64,000 nucleotides of DNA from Salibacterium aidingense DSM 18341. GTDB lineage: Bacteria > Bacillota > Bacilli > Bacillales > Marinococcaceae. The notes below the pieces were generated by a model. That model saw only the letters and a list, made by a program, of their open reading frames with translations, searched no databases and was not told the DNA's origin. The stretch is from NCBI RefSeq assembly GCF_000429685.1, contig NZ_AUCI01000012.1:1-64000 (forward strand). Reading direction: 5' to 3'. Position 1 is the first letter of the stretch; each line of letters begins with the position of its first letter. A program made the translations under genes and the position numbers. This document shows, one piece after another, positions 16,190 to 25,406 of the stretch.

Positions 16190-16530
16190 GCGGAAATGCA
16201 GCAGAAAGAGGATGCGGTGGCAGCCGAAGAACAGCAGCTTCTCGATGACCAGCAGAAACGAGAGGCATTGCACCACTGGCTGGTCGATGAAGCGTTGTCC
16301 CTGCTTCAGAAAGACAGGGATCCGGAAGCGGTGTATGTGACCGATGAGGACAATGATATTTGGGACAGAAACGCATTGAAGGTGATCGGCCGCCATATGC
16401 CACTACGTTGATTGATGCTGCCCATATCGTGCTGTATGGCACATTGGAGAAATGGTCAGCTGCTGAGGCCGAAGAATTGCGTTTGCAACAGCAGACCGTT
16501 CCTTTGTTCGAAGATTCGGTTCAAGAATGA
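16190..16530 (+). pseudogene. Truncated, frameshifted plasmid gene remnant
   Basis: The frame opens just after a stop with no start signal and encodes a charged helical segment (EALHHWLVDEALSLLQK ... VIGRHMP), then breaks near 16395-16410. The next frame continues TLIDAAHIVLYGTLEKW and ends at 16530. A one-base slip would rejoin the two, so this is the 3' part of a dead gene. Family not recognised. A terminator follows. Confidence 0.6.
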
Positions 16531-16538
16531 ATCAGATG

Positions 16539-16570
16539 AAAGGGGAATGGATTGATTCACTCCCCTTTTT
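16539..16570 (+). terminator. Intrinsic terminator, plus strand
   Basis: AAAGGGGA and TCCCC pair around a 14-nt loop and are followed by TTTTT, directly after the frameshifted remnant. Confidence 0.75.
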
Positions 16571-16600
16571 ACATTTCGATTTTAAATGGAGGAAAATGTT

Positions 16601-17244
<644 letters not shown>

Positions 17245-17329
17245 TTATAATTACGAATGACATGTCTTCCCGAAGTTTTCGGGCTACAACCAATGGAAAA
17301 AGCATATAGTCATCGCTTTGGAAGCATTC

Positions 17330-18169
17330 TTAATTTCCTATGGGGCGCCTGCATAGGCCCATGACTTGGCCCCTCCGGTTTAATTCCTCTTTGATGTTTT
17401 GAATAGCAGCGCCCCCATTGTAAACGTTCTCCAGCACCTTGGTGATACTCTCAGGTAGCCATTCTTGTCCCGGGCTATCGAAATTTGAATGCTGAAGCGT
17501 TTGAAACCAATGCAGGACATCAGCAGGCGCTAGATTTCCCGCGATAGAAGAAAGACGGTCAAAACCCATTTCTACTTTGGAAGCAAGGCCCTGCTCGCCG
17601 CCGGCGTACAACAAAAGTTCTGGCGAAGATGCCTTGAGGGATTGAATCGTGTACCTATCTTTCGCTCCCGCCTCTTTCAGCCCAATGATATTTTGATGGG
17701 CGTGAAAGAGTTCATGAACACTCTCTGTACTTAAGTCAAAGCCTGTGCGGGGAGGATTGTTATAGAGAATCGTCGGTTTATCAGCCAGCAGCGTGATCGC
17801 TTTGGTATAACCAATGGCTTCTCTCTGCGATGGCTGAATATAGGGAGGATAGCCAATCATGATGCCGGCGATCGAAGTCGTATGGACCATCTCTGCTAAT
17901 GCTTCTGCTTCTTGTTGGCGAGTAGAAGAAATGCCAAAAATAATTTCCATCTTCTGCGTTAACTCTGTTTCCTTGTTTATCGCATGCATAAGTTGTTCTT
18001 TCTCTTGAAAAGTAAGGCTGTGCTGCTCTCCGGTGGTGCCACAGACAAGAACAGAATTGACCCCTTGTTCGTATAAAGAGGTTATATGTTTTAAGGTGTC
18101 TTCCACATTTAATGACTCGTCTGGATGAAAGGCGGTGGGGACCGCGACGTGAAAAGGTTCCAACAACAT
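17330..18169 (-). CDS. DapA/NAL-family aldolase (dihydrodipicolinate synthase-like)
   Basis: GTTGE (about residues 44-48), the YNNPP motif with the catalytic Tyr near 136 and GLKEAGAKD with the Schiff-base Lys near 165 identify the class I aldolase family of DapA, NanA and KdgD. At 279 residues it is of usual size. The substrate is not evident: a plasmid copy beside an efflux pump suggests sugar-acid or opine-type catabolism rather than lysine synthesis. ATG at 18169 with GGAGGAAG in front is chosen over upstream in-frame starts. Confidence 0.85.
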   Translation of the reverse strand: MLLEPFHVAVPTAFHPDESLNVEDTLKHITSLYEQGVNSVLVCGTTGEQHSLTFQEKEQLMHAINKETELTQKMEIIFGISSTRQQEAEALAEMVHTTSIAGIMIGYPPYIQPSQREAIGYTKAITLLADKPTILYNNPPRTGFDLSTESVHELFHAHQNIIGLKEAGAKDRYTIQSLKASSPELLLYAGGEQGLASKVEMGFDRLSSIAGNLAPADVLHWFQTLQHSNFDSPGQEWLPESITKVLENVYNGGAAIQNIKEELNRRGQVMGLCRRPIGN

Positions 18170-18233
18170 TCTCTTTCTTCCTCCTTTGGCAATATAATAG
18201 CCCATATTCAAACCCCCGTATGGCTATATTATT

Positions 18234-19589
18234 CTATTTTTTAGCAAAAATCCTGCTCGCGGCAAAAAAACCAGCAGCAAAAATACTGAGTACCCCCATA
18301 GTGAGAAAGGCAGCATTTATTCCATCATAAAGGTTGTTTTGATTGTTAGCCGATAAAGTCACCACAGTGGTCAGTGAAGCTACTCCAACTGCCATGGCAA
18401 ACTGGCGCAGAGCATTGAGCACGGCAGTGCCATGGGGCATGATGGATGATGGTAATGCGTTCATAGCGGATGCTACTTGAGGCATCATGGTGATGCTGAT
18501 ACTCAACATAAAAATGCCAAAAGTAATAATAACGATTAACGAAGGCGTATCGGGCTGAAATAAGCAAAACACCGCTAAAGAAAGGATTAGGAACACAAAA
18601 CCAATACTGATAATCACTCGGCCGCCGTACCGATCAAATAAAACGCCACTGATCCAGGAAAATACCGCAAGGACAATGGTCCCCGGCATTAAAATCATTC
18701 CAGAGACAAACGCTGAAGACCCTTGGACATTTTGAGCGAAAAGCGGAATAAGGGTTTCCATGGATAATAAAAGCAGGGAAACTATCAGCACAGATAACGT
18801 GGCTAGGCAAAAAACTGGATATGAAAACACACGTATATTCAACAAAGGGATTTGAAGCTGCGTTTGCCGGTAGCTAAACCAAGTAAACGCCAACATACTG
18901 ATAACAAAGGCTGCTATCACGCGCAGATCCAGAATAGAATACGTACTGATGGTGCTAACCCCTAAGAGTAAAGTGATAAAGCCGAGACTGGATAAGAAAA
19001 AAGAAAACGTATCAAACTGGGCTGGTTTGGAGGGGGTGATGTTACGGACATACATATAGGTGAGCACATATAATAATATGATGGGGAGTAACGTCAACCA
19101 AAATAAGTATCTCCAATGGAACACATCCACAATCAATCCTGCTATTGCCGGCCCTACAGCCGGAGCCACGTTCATAATCAGCCCTAATACGCCCATAGCC
19201 CGGCCACGTTGGTCTGAAGGATACACCAACAGAAGCACCGTTTGAGCCAGAGGAAGCATGATTCCTGCTCCTAACGCCTGTATCACTCGTGCAACTATGA
19301 GAGCAGGAAAAGAAGGAGCGATAACGCCGAAGACTGTGCCGATAAGAAAGCAAGTGATCGACACAAAAGCAAGACCTCTCAAGGTAAAGCGATCAACCAA
19401 ATACCCATTAATGGGAATCATTACAGCGGTTGTTAAGAGGAATGCAGTAGTTAACCCCTGCACTTCTGCTGCGTTCACCTGAAATTCCTCCATAATGGTA
19501 GGGAAGGCTGTGATCAACAAAAATTGGTTGAGTAGCAAGAAAAAGTTCGTACTAACGATCACCCACAGTGTTAGCTTGTCGTTGTTCAT
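18234..19589 (-). CDS. DHA2-type MFS transporter
   Basis: About 12-14 hydrophobic helices span 451 residues. GYLVDRFTLRGL is motif A, and LGLIMNVAPAVGPAIAGLIVD matches antiporter motif C, as in Bmr3/EmrB-like drug:H+ antiporters. It probably exports a toxic compound or metabolite. It lies 64 bases upstream of the aldolase gene in the same direction. Confidence 0.88.
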   Translation of the reverse strand: MNNDKLTLWVIVSTNFFLLLNQFLLITAFPTIMEEFQVNAAEVQGLTTAFLLTTAVMIPINGYLVDRFTLRGLAFVSITCFLIGTVFGVIAPSFPALIVARVIQALGAGIMLPLAQTVLLLVYPSDQRGRAMGVLGLIMNVAPAVGPAIAGLIVDVFHWRYLFWLTLLPIILLYVLTYMYVRNITPSKPAQFDTFSFFLSSLGFITLLLGVSTISTYSILDLRVIAAFVISMLAFTWFSYRQTQLQIPLLNIRVFSYPVFCLATLSVLIVSLLLLSMETLIPLFAQNVQGSSAFVSGMILMPGTIVLAVFSWISGVLFDRYGGRVIISIGFVFLILSLAVFCLFQPDTPSLIVIITFGIFMLSISITMMPQVASAMNALPSSIMPHGTAVLNALRQFAMAVGVASLTTVVTLSANNQNNLYDGINAAFLTMGVLSIFAAGFFAASRIFAKK

Positions 19590-19768
19590 ACAATCCCTCG
19601 CATTGACAGTAGCAAGTATGTTCCTGCTAATGATTTATGTTGAATAGTCAGTTTTCTTATTCTAAACTAGCATGACACTATACGATCCTATGGAGAATAA
19701 ACTCCACAAAGAATCGTATTATTTTGCTTCAGTAATAATCAACATGGTTAGAAGAAAAAGCTTAGATA

Positions 19769-20407
19769 TTAACTTTCCCACTTAGAGTGCAACACACATG
19801 AACAGAAGTTCGCATGCTGGTAGTGGGGATCGAAGTGGCTGATGACGTCGGCTTTGATATTACCGAAAGTAGTTTCAGGCTTGTGCCTTAAGCCTTCATA
19901 AAATGCTTCCAAAATGTTACGTTTAAAATTTTTCCTCGGAAATTTTGTCGTAATCACTTTCCGTACGTCTTCACTAAATTGATCGAAATTATCGCCCATG
20001 ACATCCATTCCAACTCCATGATAAAGGAGAGCAACATTGCTTTCTTTGTATTCAGCCACACCTATCGTCGTATGAAGAGCAATTGAATCCCATACGAGTT
20101 GAGTTTTTTCGTTATTTAAATTATACGCAGATAAAAACTCTCTGGCAGCGTTTGCTCCATCAACTTCAAAGCGTTTATTTGGACTACTATAAGTTGGTGT
20201 TAATCCTAAATCGTGGAATAAAGCACTTACATATAACAACTCGTAATCAAAAGGGACATCATCCTGCAGGCCTTTAATGGCTCCAAATAGATATACTCTG
20301 TTTGAATGATTCCATATCAATTCATTACCGTAATCATGAACAATATCTTGAGCATCTTGCACCATTTTACTATCGGGTATGGTAATTTCGTTCAGATTTT
20401 TTATCAT
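19769..20407 (-). CDS. HD-domain hydrolase, cyanamide hydratase-like
   Basis: The HD signature LLYVSALFHDLGLT with upstream HSNRVYLFG and later LHTTIG gives the metal-binding H...HD...D/H arrangement of the HD superfamily, closest to cyanamide-hydratase/HDIG-type small proteins. Exact substrate unknown. GGGAGGGATAACG precedes ATG at 20407. A LysR regulator gene diverges 89 bases away, a common pairing for a substrate-inducible enzyme. Confidence 0.75.
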   Translation of the reverse strand: MIKNLNEITIPDSKMVQDAQDIVHDYGNELIWNHSNRVYLFGAIKGLQDDVPFDYELLYVSALFHDLGLTPTYSSPNKRFEVDGANAAREFLSAYNLNNEKTQLVWDSIALHTTIGVAEYKESNVALLYHGVGMDVMGDNFDQFSEDVRKVITTKFPRKNFKRNILEAFYEGLRHKPETTFGNIKADVISHFDPHYQHANFCSCVLHSKWES

Positions 20408-20495
20408 CGTTATCCCTCCCAAAAATATAATAACTGTTCAGGTGGTCTTAATCCATCTATGATACAATAGTTTAAAACTATGAAAGAGGGATAAC

Positions 20496-21383
20496 GTGAA
20501 CTATCAATTACTGTATTATTTTCATAAATTAGCTGAACATTTGAATTTTACAACAGCAGCAAACAAGTTAGGTATAAAACAGCCAACTCTTAGTCAACAA
20601 ATTAAAATATTAGAAAACCAGCTGGGCGTGCAGCTTTTTTCTAGAACTAACCGTAAAGTGACTTTAACGTTAACTGGAGAATACTTATTTAAACAAACAA
20701 CATCCATTCAAATGATTTTAAGTGATACGTTTGACACCATTAAAGATGTCGAAGTTGACGAAGATACCCTTCGCGTCGGCGTGTTGCATGGGGAATTATC
20801 GGAACTTTTGTCAGAGGTATTTGTGAAATTCCATCAAGAGGAGCCCTCGATCAATATTAAATTTCTAAGCACCGATAACCTCCAGGAGGATCTCAATAAG
20901 AGCAAAATAGACATGGGTTTTACTTATAACGGTGTAGCAGCTGGTCACCCTTGTGAGTTTTTGGCTCAAGAAAAATTCTATTTGATTTCTTCAGAAAAAT
21001 ACCATCTATCGAGCTATATTGAATTAGAGTCCATAAATCATTACCCGATTATATTGATGACTAAGGAATATATGTGTCGCCAGTTAGTGGAAGAAGAAAT
21101 GGGAAAATTAAACAAACGAATAACACCAAGTATAGAGGTAAGTAGCTTGGAGATTTTATATAATATGGTAAGCAACGGTATGGGTCTATCTATTGTGTCG
21201 GAAACCTTTTTGAATTTAAAGAATTTAACGGATATCCGTGTTTCGAGTATAAAAGATTTACAGATTGATCGAGACATTTACATGTATCATACTCCTAGGT
21301 TCGCTAACAATTCAGTAGCTCAACGTTTCTATACCATGACGCTTGAGGAATTAACAAAATTAAAAATTATTCCCCCGAATTAG
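20496..21383 (+). CDS. LysR-family transcriptional regulator
   Basis: The N-terminal winged HTH (AEHLNFTTAANKLGIKQPTLSQQIKILE) and the two-lobed effector domain (RVGVLHGE ... MGLSIVSE) are standard for the family; 295 residues is the usual length. GTG start with AGAGGG in front. It probably controls the divergent HD hydrolase gene from the shared 88-bp intergenic region, and perhaps itself. Confidence 0.9.
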   Translation: MNYQLLYYFHKLAEHLNFTTAANKLGIKQPTLSQQIKILENQLGVQLFSRTNRKVTLTLTGEYLFKQTTSIQMILSDTFDTIKDVEVDEDTLRVGVLHGELSELLSEVFVKFHQEEPSINIKFLSTDNLQEDLNKSKIDMGFTYNGVAAGHPCEFLAQEKFYLISSEKYHLSSYIELESINHYPIILMTKEYMCRQLVEEEMGKLNKRITPSIEVSSLEILYNMVSNGMGLSIVSETFLNLKNLTDIRVSSIKDLQIDRDIYMYHTPRFANNSVAQRFYTMTLEELTKLKIIPPN

Positions 21384-21437
21384 TAGAAAATGATTTAACT
21401 ATCCATCACCATTCATCCAGTCTTTCATGAAGGGGTT

Positions 21438-21710
21438 TTGAAGCAGTACCAATCCCTCGCTTCTGAAACATCGCACCCAGTCAGCCGTTCCATCGCTATT
21501 TACACGCAATACCTGACCCATAAAGAAATCGAGGTTTTGTCGAACATATTGGATGGAAACTCTTACCGAGATATAGCTTCTCTCATGGGCATTAAACTCG
21601 CGACGGTCAATAATCACCTGACGCACGTCCATCGTAAACTGAATCTTACGACCACCATTGAAATGTTTCGTAGAGGGTTTGAAGTCACTTTTCGGTCTTT
21701 TAAAACGTAA
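21438..21710 (+). pseudogene. LuxR-type HTH fragment
   Basis: YLTHKEIEVLSNILDGNSYRDIASLMGIKLATV is a complete LuxR/FixJ C-terminal HTH, but no receiver or ligand-binding domain precedes it; upstream of the TTG at 21438 the frame is closed. AAGGGGTT could allow translation of a stand-alone 90-residue HTH protein. It more likely is the 3' end of a truncated regulator at the right cargo junction. Confidence 0.55.
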
Positions 21711-21889
21711 ATGATCACTCCTATAAAGGCTGCCTCATTGTTATGCTGGAAAGGAGATGTCATAAATCAATCACACTCTCTATCTCTATACATTATCAAT
21801 CATTATTTCAAATCCCTACCATGTCTACAAGGACTTTCTATAATCCAGATTCATGAACTTCCACCAACATCCACTGCTTTAGTATGAAA

Positions 21890-21922
21890 AAAAGCCCTAA
21901 TATTCGTAGATATCAGGGCTTT
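21890..21922 (-). terminator. Intrinsic terminator after the 304-residue protein gene
   Basis: AAAGCCCTGATATC and GATATTAGGGCTTT-type arms pair imperfectly on the minus strand and lead into TTTTTTTC. The 180 bases to its left (21711-21889) hold no gene I can support. Confidence 0.75.
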
Positions 21923-21934
21923 CATAACTTTTAA

Positions 21935-22849
21935 CTAGATAATCGAACCTTTAGCATAGTTTTGAGAAGCAATCTGGTTCTTCTTAGAAAACCACCCAAA
22001 TACTCTATCTTCTTTTTCTTTTTCCATAACCATAAAATCGACTTTTCGGTCTATTTCTTTACGGAAGGGACAAAGATCACTTTGTTTCAGTACCCCGTCC
22101 AGGAAGAACGATTCCAGCTTTTTTGGGTTCGGTTTGCCGTATTGGATCAAGAAATTCATTCCCATTCCTTCAAACTCCAAAATCGAATCAATATCATACG
22201 ACACCGGTTTTTTTCGTAAGTAAAACGAACCGTAATCATGATACAGTTTCATGTCGCTTCCTTGATATAGTACGTCTTCCGCTTGTTGTTTAATGGTTTC
22301 ATAATGCTCCTGTAGATTAGTCCATTCTATGTTATATGCTTTAATTTGTTCAACGTACCATTCCATGGAGGATTCCGGTAATGGAGCTTCTTCCAGCTGC
22401 CATAGTTCTTTCCCCTTTTTATTAAAGGAAGCACTCAATGAATAGGTTTGAGGCTCTTCAAAATGAGAAAGGAAGTTTAGCAAATCCGAGTCCTGTTGTT
22501 TGACTGCTTTGGTATCAATATCCACCACAAGCGGTAGGATTCCTATATCTCTTAAATAATCATTCAGAGCATAATAATCCCAATGATACACCGATTTAGC
22601 CACAAACTTCATGACCATCTGTTGATCCGGAAACTCGTATCGTAAACCGTCTAATTGCTCTGCTTTCTTACGAAGGGCTTCTTGATATTGCTTTTTCTTC
22701 GCTTCGGCATTCTTCATTTTGCCATACATGCCGGTTTCCATGAAAAACTTCATGGATTCTTTTACGCGGTCCGATGCTTTTTGAAATCCCTCTTCCTGGG
22801 TTACCTTAGTACCTTCCAGTTGGTTATCAAAGGTATAAATATTCTCCAT
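21935..22849 (-). CDS. Hypothetical protein, 304 aa
   Basis: Soluble, charged and largely helical; no motif recognised. Starts with the shared cassette GGAGGAATCAAAAATGGA. It follows the RadC/68-codon pair and a terminator, so it is probably transcribed weakly by read-through or from its own unseen promoter. Long Gln/Lys/Glu helices (AEAKKKQYQEALRKKAEQL) suggest a coiled coil near residue 50. Confidence 0.65.
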   Translation of the reverse strand: MENIYTFDNQLEGTKVTQEEGFQKASDRVKESMKFFMETGMYGKMKNAEAKKKQYQEALRKKAEQLDGLRYEFPDQQMVMKFVAKSVYHWDYYALNDYLRDIGILPLVVDIDTKAVKQQDSDLLNFLSHFEEPQTYSLSASFNKKGKELWQLEEAPLPESSMEWYVEQIKAYNIEWTNLQEHYETIKQQAEDVLYQGSDMKLYHDYGSFYLRKKPVSYDIDSILEFEGMGMNFLIQYGKPNPKKLESFFLDGVLKQSDLCPFRKEIDRKVDFMVMEKEKEDRVFGWFSKKNQIASQNYAKGSII

Positions 22850-22876
22850 TTTTGATTCCTCCTATTGGGATAAAAG

Positions 22877-22903
22877 AAAAGAGCAAGCATTATGCCTGCT
22901 CTT
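22877..22903 (-). terminator. Intrinsic terminator
   Basis: AAAGAGCAGGC and GCTTGCTCTTT pair on the minus strand, followed by TCTTTTATC. It overlaps the 3' end of the small gene at 22890. Confidence 0.8.
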
Positions 22904-23087
22904 TGTTCTGAGATATGGTGCCTATCATGTTTTTCGCTCGTTTTGCTAGTGTAATCTTTCGGATATGATTAATATCAATATTTTTTAGAAGATAGGGATC
23001 CTTTCGCTCTCTGGCTCCTAAGATAAGGAGAGCCACAATAGCCTGATCATGATTTCTAGCGGCCATTTGTTGAAGGAAACGGTCCAT
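22890..23087 (-). CDS. Hypothetical protein translationally coupled to RadC, 65 aa
   Basis: The start codon overlaps the radC stop in a TAATG junction, and GAGGGTG upstream can serve as binding site, so the two are translationally coupled. The small basic protein (DRFLQQMAARNHDQAIVALLILGARERKD) is helical with no recognised domain. ATG nine bases earlier is an alternative. Confidence 0.6.
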   Translation of the reverse strand: MDRFLQQMAARNHDQAIVALLILGARERKDPYLLKNIDINHIRKITLAKRAKNMIGTISQNKEQA

Positions 23088-23722
23088 TACATGCACCCTC
23101 TTTCTCTGAGAGAGTAATATCCATGTCCTAGAATCAAATGGTCCAAAACTTCGATTCCAATCTCGTTGCCAGCTCTCATTAGTCGTTTTGTAAGCTCAAT
23201 ATCTTCCTGCGAAGGTCCGGTATCGCCGCTGGGATGGTTGTGTGCCACAATTATAGCGGCTGCATTCTTTTCAATGGCATACCGAAAAACATCTGGAGGA
23301 TTAACGATACATTGGTTACGGGTTCCTGTATAAATCACTTTTCTTCCCAGAAACTCTTGTTTGGTACTTACAGCACCTACGATAAAATGCTCTTGCTGTT
23401 CATACCGATAGGCTTTAAAACATTCGTAAGCGTCCTCAGCATTACGAATGATTGTTCCAAAATCAAAGGTTTGCTTGGATAGCTTTTTCGACAACCCGAT
23501 AGCAGCCATTATTTGATCGGCTTTCTTCGTACCAATACCTGGGTAAGAAAGTAAATCCCTCTTGCTGATATGAAGCAGATCTCGTACAGATAACAACCCA
23601 AGTGCTGGATCAAGTTTTCCTACCAATATCTCCAGTAGTTCCGAAGTTTCGATATTTTCATAACCGTAAAACGTTGCTCTTTCTTTCACTACTGTGCTTG
23701 AGGTTTTTTGGTTCCATTCCAT
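23087..23722 (-). CDS. radC: RadC family JAB/MPN protein
   Basis: A helix-hairpin-helix (LLSYPGIGTKKADQI, about residues 57-71) precedes the MPN domain with HNHPSGDTGPSQED (about 161-174), the JAMM metal-binding motif. RadC-like proteins are common on plasmids and genomic islands; a role in recombination or repair of incoming DNA is assumed but not proven. It begins with the shared cassette and MEWN; the true start is ATG at 23722 rather than seven codons upstream. Confidence 0.92.
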   Translation of the reverse strand: MEWNQKTSSTVVKERATFYGYENIETSELLEILVGKLDPALGLLSVRDLLHISKRDLLSYPGIGTKKADQIMAAIGLSKKLSKQTFDFGTIIRNAEDAYECFKAYRYEQQEHFIVGAVSTKQEFLGRKVIYTGTRNQCIVNPPDVFRYAIEKNAAAIIVAHNHPSGDTGPSQEDIELTKRLMRAGNEIGIEVLDHLILGHGYYSLRERGCM

Positions 23723-23846
23723 TTTTGATTCCTCCTTCCACACCTATAGCCACCATAAGGTGACAATACAGGTGTGCCACCTTATTTATAGCCCAAGGGG
23801 AAGGCATGATTTTTTAATTGAATCTGTATATTTTAGTAAATCAATC

Positions 23847-24299
23847 TTAGAACGGCAGATCGTCGTCACTGATTGGATCATTCATTGGTTCATAATTGCC
23901 GTTCGGTTGAAAACCGGTTTGCTGTCGATTTCCAGAAGACGCCTGTGACTGAGACGATCCACCTTGTGAAGAGTTATTCTTTTTGGTTTCAAGAAACTGA
24001 ATGGTTTCGGCAACAACTTCTACTACTTTTTGTTTTCCTCCGTCCTCTCGCATGTAACTTCGGGATTGCAAACGGCCGGATACAGCTATTTGATCTCCCT
24101 TCTGCACATAACTGCAGAGGTTCTCTGCCTGTTTTCTCCAAGCGACAATGCTAAAAAAGTCCGCTTCTCTTTCTCCTTTTTGATTGGTAAATGGACGATT
24201 CACTGCGAGATTGAAGTTTGTTACCGCGACACCATTTGGTGTGTAGCGTAACTCCGGATCTCGTGTCATTCGTCCGACTACAACAACTTGATTAATCAT
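23847..24299 (-). CDS. ssb: Single-stranded DNA-binding protein
   Basis: The OB-fold starts with MINQVVVVGRMTRDPELRYTPNG and contains ADFFSIVAWRKQAEN and GRLQSRSY; a Gly/Ser/Gln-rich linker and the acidic tip DDDLPF complete a typical SSB. This tip recruits partner proteins. It would coat single-stranded plasmid DNA during replication, transfer entry or ERF-mediated annealing. It lies in the recombination operon between radC and the CHC2 protein. Confidence 0.96.
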   Translation of the reverse strand: MINQVVVVGRMTRDPELRYTPNGVAVTNFNLAVNRPFTNQKGEREADFFSIVAWRKQAENLCSYVQKGDQIAVSGRLQSRSYMREDGGKQKVVEVVAETIQFLETKKNNSSQGGSSQSQASSGNRQQTGFQPNGNYEPMNDPISDDDLPF

Positions 24300-24317
24300 T
24301 TTTATTTCCTCCTCTAT

Positions 24318-25091
24318 TTAAGCCATTTCGAGTTTTGTTTTGGATGGCTCCATTGTTGATTCAACAGTAGGATCGATGGTTTTTGTTTTTTCAGAAGACA
24401 AATTCATGTCGCGCTCCAAAAAAATCAGGTAAACCAAGGCATTTTTACCGTCCTCCTCATCATCGACAAAGGAGGTCCGCAAGGCAGATACAGCCAGTTC
24501 CAAACTTTCTATCATCCATGTTTCCGTCCATTGGGCTTCCGAGAACGCGTCAAAAACGATGGACGTTAGATCAGGCACAAACGATGTATCTTCCTCGTGT
24601 TCTATATTTTTGATTACCTCATTTACGTTGCCGACGGTGTCGGCAATAATGAGTTTGGCCAAAGCAAGCCGCTTATGGCGAATACAATGAGTGTGCCAAT
24701 CTTCATAGACACGGCTCACATTTTGTCGAAAATGATTATAGCTTTCTCTTTTTGCCTTTTGCCATTCAATGGCCTCTAACTGTTGTGGGGAAAGCATTTC
24801 AGCCGGATGGTATGGGGTTTTGCGATTTCCATAATATTTTTGCTTTATTTCAGCAAACGACTTTCCCGTCAGTTTAGCTTCAAACTGCAGTACCCCTCCG
24901 GATTCTTTGCAAATCCAGCATTTAAAGACCCGTTTTTCTTGGTTGAGAGAAAGCTTGTACTTCCCGGGCTTATTGGCGTCGCCTCCGCAGAACGGACACT
25001 TTGCCATGACTTCTGTATGGGCCAGTGTCTTCGGATTCAACTCCAATCCGTGATTTTCTGCGATTTCTATAATACAAGGAAGATTCCTCAC
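24318..25091 (-). CDS. CHC2 zinc-finger protein, DnaG N-terminus-like
   Basis: CPFCGGDANKPGKYKLSLN ... FKCWICKESGG has the zinc-binding pattern of the DnaG primase N-terminal domain, at residues 32-65. No TOPRIM domain follows; the remaining 190 residues are helical. It may bind DNA or assist priming with host DnaG. It lies between the ERF and SSB genes, consistent with a plasmid replication/recombination role. Confidence 0.75.
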   Translation of the reverse strand: MRNLPCIIEIAENHGLELNPKTLAHTEVMAKCPFCGGDANKPGKYKLSLNQEKRVFKCWICKESGGVLQFEAKLTGKSFAEIKQKYYGNRKTPYHPAEMLSPQQLEAIEWQKAKRESYNHFRQNVSRVYEDWHTHCIRHKRLALAKLIIADTVGNVNEVIKNIEHEEDTSFVPDLTSIVFDAFSEAQWTETWMIESLELAVSALRTSFVDDEEDGKNALVYLIFLERDMNLSSEKTKTIDPTVESTMEPSKTKLEMA

Positions 25092-25109
25092 AGCTTTCTC
25101 TCCTTTCCT

Positions 25110-25403
25110 TTAAATTAATTGCGTCATCGTCGGTTTGAGTTTGACTTTCCGCTGCTCTAAAATAACGTCCTCATACGCTTCCTGCGTCTGGTGGAGGTAT
25201 ATATCCAATGCTGGTTTTACGCAGTCACAGGAGTCTCCTCTCTGCATCAGTGGACATTCATGGGTCACGAATAAGTCATCAGCCAGTTTTTCGATCCGGA
25301 CCAGAATATGGCCAAAAGTATGATGTCCATGAATGATAGTAAAGGAAGGGAGGACGATAATCAGCCCACTCCCATCCTGATAAATGGATATCCCTTCCGA
25401 CAT
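25110..25403 (-). CDS. Hypothetical protein with cysteine cluster, 97 aa
   Basis: ECPLMQRGDSCDC may form a metal site; the rest is beta-rich. The gene begins 3 bases after the ERF gene ends and stops 18 bases before the CHC2 gene, so it belongs to the recombination operon. Function unknown. Confidence 0.6.
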   Translation of the reverse strand: MSEGISIYQDGSGLIIVLPSFTIIHGHHTFGHILVRIEKLADDLFVTHECPLMQRGDSCDCVKPALDIYLHQTQEAYEDVILEQRKVKLKPTMTQLI

Positions 25404-25406
25404 ATC

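Noticed and set aside
19042-19353. Minus-strand ORF inside the MFS gene region in another frame
   Set aside because: Lies wholly within the MFS transporter gene, which has clear membrane helices and motifs; a shadow frame.
19680-19719. Hairpin between the MFS and HD genes as terminator
   Set aside because: The arms pair only imperfectly and no T-run follows on either strand, so function is not supported.
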